Of a stretch of 64,000 nt of DNA, positions 27,728-36,673 are shown in pieces. The number at the start of each line of letters is the position of its first letter. The stretch's first letter is position 1. The notes below the pieces were generated by a model, which was not told the DNA's origin, searched no databases, and saw only the letters and a program-made list of their open reading frames with translations. The stretch spans positions 62,001 through 126,000 of the forward strand of contig NZ_JABUXU010000009.1 of assembly GCF_014897675.1 (NCBI RefSeq), written 5' to 3'. This DNA is from Advenella sp. FME57. Its GTDB lineage: Bacteria; Pseudomonadota; Gammaproteobacteria; Burkholderiales; Burkholderiaceae_B. The position numbers and the translations under genes were made by a program.

Positions 27728-28614
27728 TTGGCCGCTCCGGTGGCCTGGCAATCATCGAATCGATAGAGCACCTGGGGGTTGTCGGCAAGGATCTTGTTGC
27801 GCAGTGCGGGATCCTCGCAGACCGCACCGAAGATATTGAGCAACAGGCCATCATCAGGCACCTCGCCTGTGACATTGGGGTGCGGCCAGTCGCTGCCCCA
27901 TAGGGTACGATCGGGCATGGCGTCAATAATGGCTTTCATGAATGCATGGCCTGCCGTATAAGGCGCGGCGCCGCCGGCCAGCCGATCCACGCCGGAAATC
28001 TTGACCCAGGCCTGCCGGCAGTGACGCAGTTGCAGCAGCGCTTCAAAGGCTTCGCTATGTAAGCCTTTATTCGTGTCTATTCGTCCCATATGATCAATCA
28101 CAAAGGGGACGGGTAGATTTTTAAGGTCCGGCAGCAGGCGCAACAGTGAAATCTCATCGGCGTGAATACAGATATGCCAGCCCAAGTCGGCAATTTTGCC
28201 GGCCATAGCCGTCACGTCGTCGATTGTTGCGCCAGCCAGATGGGCAACGAAATTGAAACGCACGCCTCGAATGCCGGCCTGGTCCACTTGCAGCAACTGA
28301 TTCCGGCTTACGTGTGCCGGCAGTAGCGCCACCCCGCGGTATTGACCCCGGCTTCGTCCTATGGCATCTGTGATCGCTGTCATATCGTAACCATGGCAGT
28401 TGGGCTGGACCAATACGGCGCGGCGCAGACCCAGATTGGCCTGTTTGGTATTCAGATCGTCAAGGCCTGCATCGGGTGGCGTATAGGAGCGATTGGCGTC
28501 AAAAGGAAAGCGCTCGGCCGGGCCGAAGATATGACAATGGCTGTCGCAGGCATTGACGGGGACATCGAAGGTGATCTTTTCGGTGTGCTTTTTTGCCGGC
28601 GCACAGTCAAACAT
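27724..28614 (-). CDS. Amidohydrolase-2 family lactonase (LigI-like)
   Basis: 296 residues of the amidohydrolase superfamily, cog3618 type, which includes 2-pyrone-4,6-dicarboxylate lactonase and 4-sulfomuconolactone hydrolase. DSHCHIFG at 24-31 gives the HxH pair, VIDHMGR and WGSDWPHPN give the later His and the catalytic Asp. With a CMD-family protein downstream, it probably opens a lactone ring in an aromatic or uronic-acid-type pathway; the substrate is inferred only at this level. First gene of the minus-strand unit. Confidence 0.8.
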   Translation of the reverse strand: MFDCAPAKKHTEKITFDVPVNACDSHCHIFGPAERFPFDANRSYTPPDAGLDDLNTKQANLGLRRAVLVQPNCHGYDMTAITDAIGRSRGQYRGVALLPAHVSRNQLLQVDQAGIRGVRFNFVAHLAGATIDDVTAMAGKIADLGWHICIHADEISLLRLLPDLKNLPVPFVIDHMGRIDTNKGLHSEAFEALLQLRHCRQAWVKISGVDRLAGGAAPYTAGHAFMKAIIDAMPDRTLWGSDWPHPNVTGEVPDDGLLLNIFGAVCEDPALRNKILADNPQVLYRFDDCQATGAAK

Positions 28615-28640
28615 GGGTCGCGTTCCTTGGTGATATTCAA

Positions 28641-28667
28641 AGGCGGTATTTCAGAGGTGGTATTTCA
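28641..28667. repeat. Two near-identical 13-base direct repeats
   Basis: AGGCGGTATTTCA (28641-28653) and AGGTGGTATTTCA (28655-28667) differ at one base and are 14 bases apart. They lie 27-53 bases upstream of the amidohydrolase start and could be regulator half-sites. Confidence 0.4.
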
Positions 28668-28733
28668 AACGGCATATTAGCTCGCTTGTTGCTCATGTTA
28701 GTAGGCTGTGGCAGCAAGCGCAATGGGCCGGTT

Positions 28734-28763
28734 TTGAATTCTGTTATGCATAAAACGTATACA
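28734..28763 (+). promoter_or_regulatory. Candidate promoter of the Tad locus
   Basis: TTGAAT at 28734-28739 and TATACA at 28758-28763 with an 18-base spacer, about 125 bases before the prepilin gene. Confidence 0.4.
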
Positions 28764-28887
28764 CAGGCAGCCAGGGGCGATTGCGCAAGCTGCGGCATAT
28801 GGAAATGTCGCTGTCGGATTCTGCGAATTGCACCGGTCGCCGCTGCACGGCACACTATCTGCCTCATCAATCAATCGGAGGACAGGT

Positions 28888-29172
28888 ATGCAGGAACGTT
28901 TAAAAGCGCAACGCGGGCAGGGCATGACTGAGTACATTATTGTTGTTGCCCTGGTGGCTATTTCTGCTATTGCAGTGTTTCAGCTGTTCGGTCAAACGCT
29001 GCGTTCGCAGACCGCAGCCATTGCCAGGGAACTGGCCGGCGAAGACGGCTCAGCCGAATCCCAGGCCGCCCGCAGCGCGGCTGAACGGGCAGCAGGGCAA
29101 ACTGCAGCCAAATCGCTCAAAAGCTTTACGGGCAATGCAGACGCTGTCGGTGGCGGCTCAACAGGGCAGTAA
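28888..29172 (+). CDS. Flp-like prepilin
   Basis: 94 residues. A short basic leader (MQERLKAQRG) is followed by QGMTEYIIVVALVAISAIAV, which fits the Flp prepilin motif G/xxxxEY: cleavage after Gly10, Glu at +5 and Tyr at +6, then the hydrophobic pilin helix. The C-terminal half is Ala/Ser/Gln-rich, longer than in minimal Flp pilins (about 50-60 mature residues). CGGAGGACAG precedes the ATG. It begins a Tad locus and is probably the pilin of the fibre, though a minor-pilin role is possible. Confidence 0.75.
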   Translation: MQERLKAQRGQGMTEYIIVVALVAISAIAVFQLFGQTLRSQTAAIARELAGEDGSAESQAARSAAERAAGQTAAKSLKSFTGNADAVGGGSTGQ

Positions 29173-29183
29173 TTGCATTTGTC

Positions 29184-30596
29184 ATGAACGAGCTGTACTT
29201 GAAACATCGCCAGAACATGCGGCTTGACACTCAACGAGGTCAGGCGCTGGTGCTGGGTCTTTTTCTGGTCATGCTGCTGGCCGTGGCACTTATCTATCAG
29301 TTCGGTGTCGGGCAGGTAGTCGGGCGTAAGGCGCGACTGATGCACGCGGTAGACGCGGCGGCCTATTCAGGTGCGTTAGTACAGGCCCGGGCGCTGAATA
29401 TGCAGGCGTATATCAATCTTACCCAGACGGCGCACCAGGTGGCGATGGCGCATCTGGTGACACTCGGCTCCTGGGGTCTGTTTGCGGCAACACAGGGCCA
29501 GCAGCTGGCAACGTTCAATCCGCCTGCCCATGTGATCGGCATGATGTTCGGTGCGCAGCACCTGGCAGGGTACACCGCCTCTGCCCGTGCTTTGGCGTTA
29601 CGAGACATGGCCCGCACAGGGGGCGAACTGCCACGTCTTTTTGCAGAACATGACCGGATCGTCCGGCATGTGCTGCAGGCGGCCTCTGAAGCAGTCCATC
29701 AAAGCATGCAAAGCGCCAGGGATCGGGCGATCACGCAGGTGCTTGAGCAGAATTTTCCAAAAAGTGCTGTTACGCAGAAAGCGCTGTTCACACAGGGCGG
29801 ACCGGTTCGTCAGCCAGCAACGGTCGTGCCCGTCAGCTATCCGGCGGACCAATCTGCGCCGTTGTCATGGGTTGCCCGCAATCACCTTGAAAAGCCCTAC
29901 ACCACGCGCTACAGGCCAGCCGCAGGCTATCGACGGTTTCTTGAAGACGTGGTCGCGCTTTATGATTTTCTGGATGTTCGTGACCATGTGCAGCGCAATA
30001 GCTGGATGGTGCAGTATCAATGTCCGCAACTGCGCCACGAACTGCGGCGGCGTGGTCGAACAGTGCTCGACAGCAGCGGTAACTGGCAATCAACAGATAC
30101 CCAGTCCTATCATGCGCTCAGAAGCAATCAGTATATTGGCTGCTACTACCGGGAATATCCCATGGGATGGGGCTGGATCCCCGGCCGCGCGAATCTGCCT
30201 GGCACTGATATGCCTTACTCAGAAAACGCACCCGATAACTTTGGCGATATTGATTTTTGGCGCTGGGTTACTCGGGCCACAAGCTGGGATATTTTTTCCG
30301 GCAGCGCCAATCCGCTGGCAAACTCACGGGCCGTCGTCGGAAAACCTCAATGGGAGGGGGGCGGCCTGGTTCCTTTTTACGATGTGCGTGACGCTTATCG
30401 CCGTCGCCCATTGGGGTTCGCGATCACCGTCAGGCAGCATTTTGCCGATCAGCCCGCGCTTGTTGTATCTGCGTCGGCAGAGACATTCTTTGAACCAGCC
30501 AGCGAAAACAGGAAGTATCGCAACGAACAGCCGGGGATGTGGCATCCCTTTTGGCAGGCGCACCTTGTTCCAAATCCGGTCAAAAAGGGAAATTGA
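29184..30596 (+). CDS. TadG-like pilus assembly protein
   Basis: 470 residues. QRGQALVLGLFLVMLLAVAL near the N-terminus is the TadG-like single membrane anchor, in which a Leu stands where prepilins have Glu at +5. The remaining 430 residues are extracytoplasmic, with an AYSGALVQARALNMQAYINLTQ stretch typical of TadG-like N-terminal domains (split as AYSGALVQAR and NMQAYINLTQ). The rest shows no recognised domain and is rich in Trp, Tyr and Arg. Neither start (29184 or 29217) has a good ribosome site; the first is used. Confidence 0.65.
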   Translation: MNELYLKHRQNMRLDTQRGQALVLGLFLVMLLAVALIYQFGVGQVVGRKARLMHAVDAAAYSGALVQARALNMQAYINLTQTAHQVAMAHLVTLGSWGLFAATQGQQLATFNPPAHVIGMMFGAQHLAGYTASARALALRDMARTGGELPRLFAEHDRIVRHVLQAASEAVHQSMQSARDRAITQVLEQNFPKSAVTQKALFTQGGPVRQPATVVPVSYPADQSAPLSWVARNHLEKPYTTRYRPAAGYRRFLEDVVALYDFLDVRDHVQRNSWMVQYQCPQLRHELRRRGRTVLDSSGNWQSTDTQSYHALRSNQYIGCYYREYPMGWGWIPGRANLPGTDMPYSENAPDNFGDIDFWRWVTRATSWDIFSGSANPLANSRAVVGKPQWEGGGLVPFYDVRDAYRRRPLGFAITVRQHFADQPALVVSASAETFFEPASENRKYRNEQPGMWHPFWQAHLVPNPVKKGN

Positions 30597-30597
30597 T

Positions 30598-31308
30598 ATG
30601 AAATATCAGCATGGACAGGCACTCACCGAAGGCTTGATTGTGCTTTTATGCGTGCTTACTTTTTTTGCTGCTGCCACCTGGCTGGGGCGACTGCAAGATG
30701 TGGCGTTGTATGAGCAACATGCCAGCCGTTTTGGTGCGTTTGAGCTTGCCAGAGCAGGCAATATCGACAACGCCAAATTGTCGCCCCGGTTTTTCCAGGG
30801 GCGGCATGCGGGCTGGCGCAACCGGCAGGGTAATGCGCTGGTGGTCGATGACAGAATACAGGTTACGTACAACAGGCAGGCCCGCCTTGATCCTCAAAGC
30901 CAGCCTGGCGCAGTTGACAGGAACGCGACCATTTTACGCGAGGAGTGGGAACTGAAGGACAGCGGCATCGCCAATGTGTCACTGCGCATTCGTCCGCGAG
31001 CGACTACGCCATCCGAAAAAACGCTAACGCGTACTGAACGGGTAGGGTGGGCATTGGATTTTATCGACAGTCTTGCAGTGTCGCTGCGCAGGCATACCGC
31101 AATTCTGGTTGATGCCGGGCACGCCATCAATGCACAGTCGGCACACGAGCGCGCGGCCGCTTCCAATACTGCATGGCAGCAGATCGCGCGCGCGTCATAT
31201 GCGGCAGGGAAAAAAATGGCAGCCGCTGCCATGCCCGTTGATACACCCTGGGGGCGAGCGGCGTCCGTTTTTGACTGGTTCATGCCCTGGGCCGGCAAAA
31301 AACCTTAA
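30598..31308 (+). CDS. TadE-like pseudopilin
   Basis: 236 residues. MKYQHGQALTEGLIVLLCVL fits a prepilin-type signal: Gly6, then Glu at +5, then a hydrophobic helix. This is as in TadE/TadF pseudopilins. The extracytoplasmic part is basic and has no named domain. It starts one base after the TadG-like stop, with AAAAGGGA upstream. With the neighbouring prepilin and TadG-like protein it supplies the minor pilin set of the Tad machine. Confidence 0.65.
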   Translation: MKYQHGQALTEGLIVLLCVLTFFAAATWLGRLQDVALYEQHASRFGAFELARAGNIDNAKLSPRFFQGRHAGWRNRQGNALVVDDRIQVTYNRQARLDPQSQPGAVDRNATILREEWELKDSGIANVSLRIRPRATTPSEKTLTRTERVGWALDFIDSLAVSLRRHTAILVDAGHAINAQSAHERAAASNTAWQQIARASYAAGKKMAAAAMPVDTPWGRAASVFDWFMPWAGKKP

Positions 31309-31346
31309 GTCCCTGTTGTTACTTGAATCATTTTCTGGACCATTGT

Positions 31347-32066
31347 ATGCAGGTTTTATTCGTCAAAATCGTCTTTGTATTTACATCGTTGCTGTGGCAT
31401 GGCGATGTGGTTGCAGCGAGTGCTGCAAAAAATGCTCCCGTTGCATTGCTGCGTAATGTATGTCGGGAACTGAAGCTGTGCACCAAGGTGACGCCGGTAT
31501 CAGTTCAGGTGTTTGGTATGCCTTCCGCGTTTATGGTGCTCAATCTTCAGGAACCGCCAGGACAACTTATGCAGCGATTGCATGGCCGGTCTTCACCGTT
31601 TTCGCAGTTCACCCGAGTCGGGAACCAGATTTTCTATAGTGGCTTGCTTGGCCAGACGAGTCTGCAGTTGGTGGTAGACGTGCTCAATACAGATACCACC
31701 CATGCACTATTGAGTGCGACGACGCTGGCGCCTGCCGGTACCGATCCGAATCCAGCAATAGACCCACTGCGCTTGCCAGGCAGTCGCATGCTCCAGCTGG
31801 TGCCCGATGGCGCCCGGCTGCTAATGGATATCTGCTATGCCGATCGCGAGCGCACCTGCCATCAAGTTTATTCTTATGCGCATCTGAGTACCGAACAGCT
31901 TGCCAATGCATTGAAGACGACGCTTATTGCTGCCAACTGGCAAGCCCAAAGCATAGCGGCAGGTCTTGCTACCTGGATTCGTCACGGTCGAACGTTTCAA
32001 TATTTCCTGGCCAACGTCAAAGGCAATACAACGCTTTATCTGATGGCGCCTGCAATCTTGTGGTAG
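31347..32066 (+). CDS. Secreted protein of unknown function in the Tad locus
   Basis: About 239 residues with a probable signal peptide (hydrophobic MQVLFVKIVFVFTSLLW, cleavage near AAS). The mature part has four Cys (two close together in VCRELKLC) and no recognised domain. An upstream TTG at 31323 would lengthen it by 8 residues. It stands between the TadE-like gene and cpaB in the same direction, so it is likely a Tad accessory lipoprotein- or periplasm-type factor, but this rests on position only. Confidence 0.55.
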   Translation: MQVLFVKIVFVFTSLLWHGDVVAASAAKNAPVALLRNVCRELKLCTKVTPVSVQVFGMPSAFMVLNLQEPPGQLMQRLHGRSSPFSQFTRVGNQIFYSGLLGQTSLQLVVDVLNTDTTHALLSATTLAPAGTDPNPAIDPLRLPGSRMLQLVPDGARLLMDICYADRERTCHQVYSYAHLSTEQLANALKTTLIAANWQAQSIAAGLATWIRHGRTFQYFLANVKGNTTLYLMAPAILW

Positions 32067-32080
32067 GGCGGGAGGAAAAA

Positions 32081-33124
32081 ATGCGAATCTTCAGATTAAG
32101 CCGCAACGCCTTGCTATTGCTTGCGGCAATTGCGGCAGGTCTGGCGGCGGCCTGGTTTGCGCGGCGCTATATACAGGATCATATCCGGGCGCTGGACGAG
32201 CAGGCCAAAGTGCGAACGGTCAGCCGGATCGTCGCCGATTTTGATCTGCCCGAAGGATTGCGACTGGAGCGTTTGCATCTGGCGGTCATGCAGGTCCCGG
32301 CCAGTTGGGTTCCCAGCGGCAGCATTGCACCCGAAGACGTGCAAAGCATCGAAGGCAAGGTAGTGACAACTGCAATGCGCAAAGGGGATATATTGTTGCG
32401 CGCCAATCTGGCGTCCCAGCGTCACGAAGCATTCTCACAGAAAGTGCGAAGCGGCAGGCGCGCCATTACCATGCCGGTGGATGCCATCAATTCGGTCTCG
32501 GGCATGCTGGTGCCGGGCGATCTGATCGATCTTTACGTGTCGTTCGAATATCGCCGCAAAAGGATTACGGCACCACTATTGCAGGGTGTATTGGTGCTGG
32601 CCACCGGTAGCGACAGCCAACCGTCTGGCGTTGGGGACGAATCGGTTCAAGGCACAGCATTTTCAACGGTCACGTTGGACACGGCACCGGAAGAAGCAGC
32701 CAGACTGGTGGCGGCGCGGCAGGCCGGCACCATTACGGCCTTGCTGCGACATCCGAGTGATGTCAAGGCAAGCAACAAGGGCGTGCAGGGGGATCTGGCG
32801 ACGCTGCTGGGAATTGCAAAACCGATATCGGTTACACGGGCCAGAGCTGCAGTCATTTATGGCAACCAGCCGCAACACAGGTTACCAGCGCTGCTCTCCG
32901 ATCCCAGGCCGAGCATGCCCGAGTTGTCCAGAGGGCTTATTGAACTGCCCGAGACAGAGGACATCGTGAGCGCATGGATCAACTCGCTTCCAGGTGTCAG
33001 AACATCAGGCAGCGCCTCGCCAGTTGAACCCATCGCTGCCAACGAAGGCATGTCTGTTGCTGCCGATGACGTTCGTGATATAGGAGCAACCCAGGTTCAG
33101 ACACCAGCCGTACCCAGGGATTAG
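32081..33124 (+). CDS. cpaB: CpaB/RcpC-type Flp pilus assembly protein
   Basis: 347 residues: an N-terminal membrane helix (about 8-28), then a SAF-like domain (PEGLRLERLHLAVMQVP and MRKGDILLRANL) and the CpaB core with RAITMPVDAINSVSGMLVPG and DLIDLYVS. RcpC/CpaB proteins sit in the periplasm and help the secretin and pilin glycan or fibre handling. GGAGGAAAAA precedes the ATG at 32081; the frame opens 7 codons earlier inside the upstream gene. Confidence 0.85.
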   Translation: MRIFRLSRNALLLLAAIAAGLAAAWFARRYIQDHIRALDEQAKVRTVSRIVADFDLPEGLRLERLHLAVMQVPASWVPSGSIAPEDVQSIEGKVVTTAMRKGDILLRANLASQRHEAFSQKVRSGRRAITMPVDAINSVSGMLVPGDLIDLYVSFEYRRKRITAPLLQGVLVLATGSDSQPSGVGDESVQGTAFSTVTLDTAPEEAARLVAARQAGTITALLRHPSDVKASNKGVQGDLATLLGIAKPISVTRARAAVIYGNQPQHRLPALLSDPRPSMPELSRGLIELPETEDIVSAWINSLPGVRTSGSASPVEPIAANEGMSVAADDVRDIGATQVQTPAVPRD

Positions 33125-33135
33125 CAGGAAGCGCT

Positions 33136-34665
33136 ATGAAATTTATTTATGCATTTTCATTTTTTGTTGCACTGGAAATGGGCGCCATGGTGCCGTCTTG
33201 CGCAAACGAGCAACCCCGCTCGCAGATCACATTGCAGGTTGGTGACGTCAAAGTATTGCCGTTTGTCGATCTGGCCCGTGTGGCCGTGGGCGACGGAAAA
33301 ATTGTCAACGCGGTCACCGACGGTGAAAACGAGCTGGTGCTGTTTGCCCGGGAGCCGGGGCAAACCGTGCTGAACATCTGGGACAAAACACATCGAAGTC
33401 AGCAGTTTCACGTATTGGTCCGCGCTGTCGGGGAACAAAAGCTGCAACATGAAATACGGCGTATGCTCAGTACGATAGGGCGGATTAAAACCACGCAGGT
33501 TGGCGACAAGATCATTGTCGAAGGAGACAATCTGAGCGATGCGGATCGTGAGCGCCTGCTGGTGCTTGTCAGGCATTTCCCACAAATTGTGGATATGACC
33601 AGCCAGATCGGCTGGGACCAGATGGTACTGCTCGATGTACAGATTCTGGAGCTGCCCCGCAATGTATTGCAGGAGCTCGGTGTTAAATGGGGCACGCATG
33701 CTGGTGGGTTTTCCATGGGAGCCGTCTGGGACACCGGGTCCTCGCGTCTGTCGAGCAGGCCGGGCGACAGTGTGCTGGACATTCCGTTCAGGGCCATCTC
33801 GCCTGCCGGCTATTTTGGTCTGAATGCGCTGCTGTCCGCATCACTGCAGGCTTTGGCCCAGGAAGGACAGGCAGTTGTATTGGCCCAGCCACAATTGATG
33901 GCACGTAGCGGTGCGACGGCAGAGTTTCTGGCCGGCGGCGAGGTCCCTTATGTGACGACCGACAAGAACGGACAGAATCAGACCGTATTCAAGCCTTACG
34001 GTGTGAGTCTGCATATTACGCCGCGCATCCAGAAAAATGGTAACGTGAGATCAAAAATAGAAGTTGAGGTCAGCTCGGTCGATGCCTCCATGGCGCTCAA
34101 CGGCGGGCCTGCGCTTAAAACGCGCCGCACCTCGACAGAGTTCAATGTACAGTCCGGCCAGACGCTTGTGTTGGCTGGTTTTGTCTCCCGCGATCAGTTT
34201 CGTAATGCCGACAAGTTGCCCGGCATGGGCGACCTGCCTATTCTCGGCGCGTTGTTTCGATCAAACAGGTTTCAGCGCAATGAAACTGAACTGGCCATAT
34301 TTGTACGACCCGTTGTGGTCTCCGCAGATAACCGCGATCTGCAAAAACGCGCAGCCCGTTCCCGCGCCATCATTGACGAGACGTTCAAGAACGCGCCGAT
34401 ACTGAATACGCCAGTGGCAGCGGGCAGACCCGAGGAATCGCAGGCGGTGCCAGCATCGGTCAAACGCCATTATCCCATCTGGATCCCCGCAGGGCAGCGG
34501 TGGCAGTATTCGCGTAAGTTGCCGCCTGCGGACCGCGCCGGTCGTTTGACGGGGGAGCGTACCGGCGGCGTTCGACGCCAGCGCCATGTGCCGATACGGG
34601 TGCGCCACTCTCGATGGAAGCCCATTCTGCGACTGCAGTTATCCGATATAGATCAAACTTTTTGA
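33136..34665 (+). CDS. cpaC: Tad outer-membrane secretin (CpaC/RcpA-type)
   Basis: 509 residues. Signal peptide (about 1-23), an N0-like/BON-type periplasmic region, and the secretin core with VVLAQPQLMARSGATAEF near 248 and GQTLVLAGFVSRDQFRNADK near 342, then LPGMGDLPILGALFRS and the final strands VRPVVV near residue 395. A basic tail of about 110 residues, rich in Arg, Pro and Gln, follows the core; typical RcpA/CpaC proteins end soon after the secretin domain. It forms the outer-membrane pore for the Flp fibre. GCAGGAAGC precedes the ATG. Confidence 0.88.
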   Translation: MKFIYAFSFFVALEMGAMVPSCANEQPRSQITLQVGDVKVLPFVDLARVAVGDGKIVNAVTDGENELVLFAREPGQTVLNIWDKTHRSQQFHVLVRAVGEQKLQHEIRRMLSTIGRIKTTQVGDKIIVEGDNLSDADRERLLVLVRHFPQIVDMTSQIGWDQMVLLDVQILELPRNVLQELGVKWGTHAGGFSMGAVWDTGSSRLSSRPGDSVLDIPFRAISPAGYFGLNALLSASLQALAQEGQAVVLAQPQLMARSGATAEFLAGGEVPYVTTDKNGQNQTVFKPYGVSLHITPRIQKNGNVRSKIEVEVSSVDASMALNGGPALKTRRTSTEFNVQSGQTLVLAGFVSRDQFRNADKLPGMGDLPILGALFRSNRFQRNETELAIFVRPVVVSADNRDLQKRAARSRAIIDETFKNAPILNTPVAAGRPEESQAVPASVKRHYPIWIPAGQRWQYSRKLPPADRAGRLTGERTGGVRRQRHVPIRVRHSRWKPILRLQLSDIDQTF

Positions 34666-34675
34666 AGGTGGGACA

Positions 34676-36673
34676 GTGATTGTGATTGACATGCACTTTG
34701 AAGATGGAACATTTCAGAGTCGCCAATATGCGTTGCCGGCCATAGTGGGAAGGCAAAAAGATTGCCAGATTTGCGTGCGCAGCTGGCGCGTGGCCCGGCA
34801 ACATGCCCGTCTGGTTCGTCGGCAGGCCGGGATCTTTGTTGAAGATATGGGGACACTTGCCGGTACGATTGTCAATGGCATACGTATTACCGAGTACGGG
34901 CCGTTGTCTGCCGCCGACGAAATACTGATCGGCCCGTGTCGCATGCTCATACGTGATGTGTTCATTGCAGATTCGGCGTACACGCGCGGCAGCGCCTCTG
35001 TCGAGTACGCACACGGGCACGGTCGGTCCCGCAGCGCCCAGGTACAACAGCAGTCACAACATCAGGGGAACCAGAGGCGATCTGATCTGCCAACAGACGA
35101 TTCGCTCCATAAACCTGCTCAACATTCAGTTGATACACCAGTTGATACACCCGTTCATGATCCACAAAATGGTCGCTCTCAGGAACCACAATGCGGCGTT
35201 TCGGTCACGCAGCCGGATCCTGTTCCGGTCCAGAGTCCAACCGGGCCGCAGGGCACGCCAGCGTCTGTTTCCTGGCAGCCGGCAAGTGCTGACTGTGGCG
35301 AGAGGCAACAAACCGACCTCACGCACGCTGCGCGCGATCAGCAGTGGTATCAGCAATGGCAAATGCAGTTGCATGCCAGCCTGCTGCAGGCGCTAGACTT
35401 GCGTCGTAAGGACGTATCACAGATGACAGACTCGGCGCTGAGGCTTGAAGCTGCCGCTATGCTTGATCGGATTCTGGCTGAAAACCGGGCATTGCCGGCC
35501 GATATCGATCGTGAACGCTTGAAGCAGAATGTGCTGGACGAAGCGATCGGACTCGGGCCGCTGGAGCCCTTATTGGCAGACCCGGCCATAACTGAAGTTA
35601 TGGTGAATCGCTACGATGAACTGTTCATAGAAAAGGCCGGGCGACTGACCCGCTATAACGGCGCATTCAGTAGCGAAAAATCGGTGCTTGGGGTCATCGA
35701 GCGCATTGTGACGCCTTTGGGGCGCCGGATCGACGAAAGCTCGCCAATGGTCGATGCCCGTCTCAAGGACGGTTCGCGCGTCAATGCCATCATCCCGCCT
35801 GTTGCCTTGCGCGGCGCCAGTCTGACCATTCGCAAGTTCCCTCACTTTCGACCCGGTATGCAGGATCTGCTGCGCCTTGGCTCGCTTGATGCAGCCATGC
35901 AGCAATTTCTCACGCTCTGTATCAGGCATCGCAAGAATCTCATTGTCTCGGGCGGAACCGGGTCCGGTAAAACCACCTTGCTCAATATCCTGTCCAACTG
36001 CATACCCGAACACGAGAGAATTATCACGATTGAGGATGCGGCAGAGCTACGCCTGAATCATGAGCATCTGGTCGCACTTGAAGCGCGTCCGGCCAACCTC
36101 GAAGGCAAAGGCCAGGTGTTGATCCGCGACCTGGTCAGAAACGCCCTGCGCATGCGGCCTGACAGAATTGTGGTGGGCGAGTGCAGGGGCGCGGAAGCGT
36201 TTGACATGCTGGCCGCAATGAACACCGGCCACGAAGGCTCCCTGACAACTTTGCATGCCAATACCCCAAGGGACGCACTTGCGCGTCTGGAGACCATGAT
36301 ACTGATGGCGGGTATGGATCTGCCTTTGGCCGCGGTCCGGGAACACATTGCTGGCAGTATCAATTTCATTGTGCAGCAAAGCCGTCTTGCTTGCGGCCGG
36401 CGTGTGATAACGTCAATTACGGAAATTTGCGGGCTGGAAAGCGGGGTCATCAAATCGCAGGAAATTTTTCGCTTCGACCGCAAAGGCACGGGCGCCTTTA
36501 TGGGGTTGGGGATAGCGCCTGACTGTTTTGATGCCTTGCGCGTGCAGGGCGTCCCGATCGATATGCAAATGTTCAGCCAGTACACGCCAGCCATTTCCGG
36601 TGCCCATGCGTTTATGTCGTCGGACAATCAGTTGCCTGAATCACAAGCGCAGTTGCAGGAGTGTTCACAATGA
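34676..36673 (+). CDS. tadA: FHA-domain/TadA (CpaF) fusion ATPase
   Basis: 665 residues. Residues 1-100 resemble a forkhead-associated domain (VGRQKDCQICV, VARQHARL, GTIVNG). Then comes a disordered Gln/Pro/Ser-rich linker with a VDTPVDTPVHDP repeat (12-base DNA repeats), and from about 225 the secretion ATPase of the CpaF/TadA family. Walker A is GGTGSGKTT near 426-434, Walker B-region MRPDRIVVGECRGAEA near 499-514. It powers Flp pilus assembly from the cytoplasm. Start is GTG at 34676 after GAAGGTGGG; ATG at 34691 is an alternative. Its stop overlaps the tadB start (ATGA). Confidence 0.9.
   Translation: MIVIDMHFEDGTFQSRQYALPAIVGRQKDCQICVRSWRVARQHARLVRRQAGIFVEDMGTLAGTIVNGIRITEYGPLSAADEILIGPCRMLIRDVFIADSAYTRGSASVEYAHGHGRSRSAQVQQQSQHQGNQRRSDLPTDDSLHKPAQHSVDTPVDTPVHDPQNGRSQEPQCGVSVTQPDPVPVQSPTGPQGTPASVSWQPASADCGERQQTDLTHAARDQQWYQQWQMQLHASLLQALDLRRKDVSQMTDSALRLEAAAMLDRILAENRALPADIDRERLKQNVLDEAIGLGPLEPLLADPAITEVMVNRYDELFIEKAGRLTRYNGAFSSEKSVLGVIERIVTPLGRRIDESSPMVDARLKDGSRVNAIIPPVALRGASLTIRKFPHFRPGMQDLLRLGSLDAAMQQFLTLCIRHRKNLIVSGGTGSGKTTLLNILSNCIPEHERIITIEDAAELRLNHEHLVALEARPANLEGKGQVLIRDLVRNALRMRPDRIVVGECRGAEAFDMLAAMNTGHEGSLTTLHANTPRDALARLETMILMAGMDLPLAAVREHIAGSINFIVQQSRLACGRRVITSITEICGLESGVIKSQEIFRFDRKGTGAFMGLGIAPDCFDALRVQGVPIDMQMFSQYTPAISGAHAFMSSDNQLPESQAQLQECSQ

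Noticed and set aside
29551-30597. Upstream part of a 585-codon frame overlapping the TadG-like gene
   Set aside because: Only the part from ATG at 30598 looks like a protein (prepilin-type start); the rest is a shadow of the TadG-like gene.
35130-35160. 12-base repeats as a mobile or CRISPR-like element
   Set aside because: They encode a Val-Asp-Thr-Pro repeat in the TadA linker and are only two to three copies.
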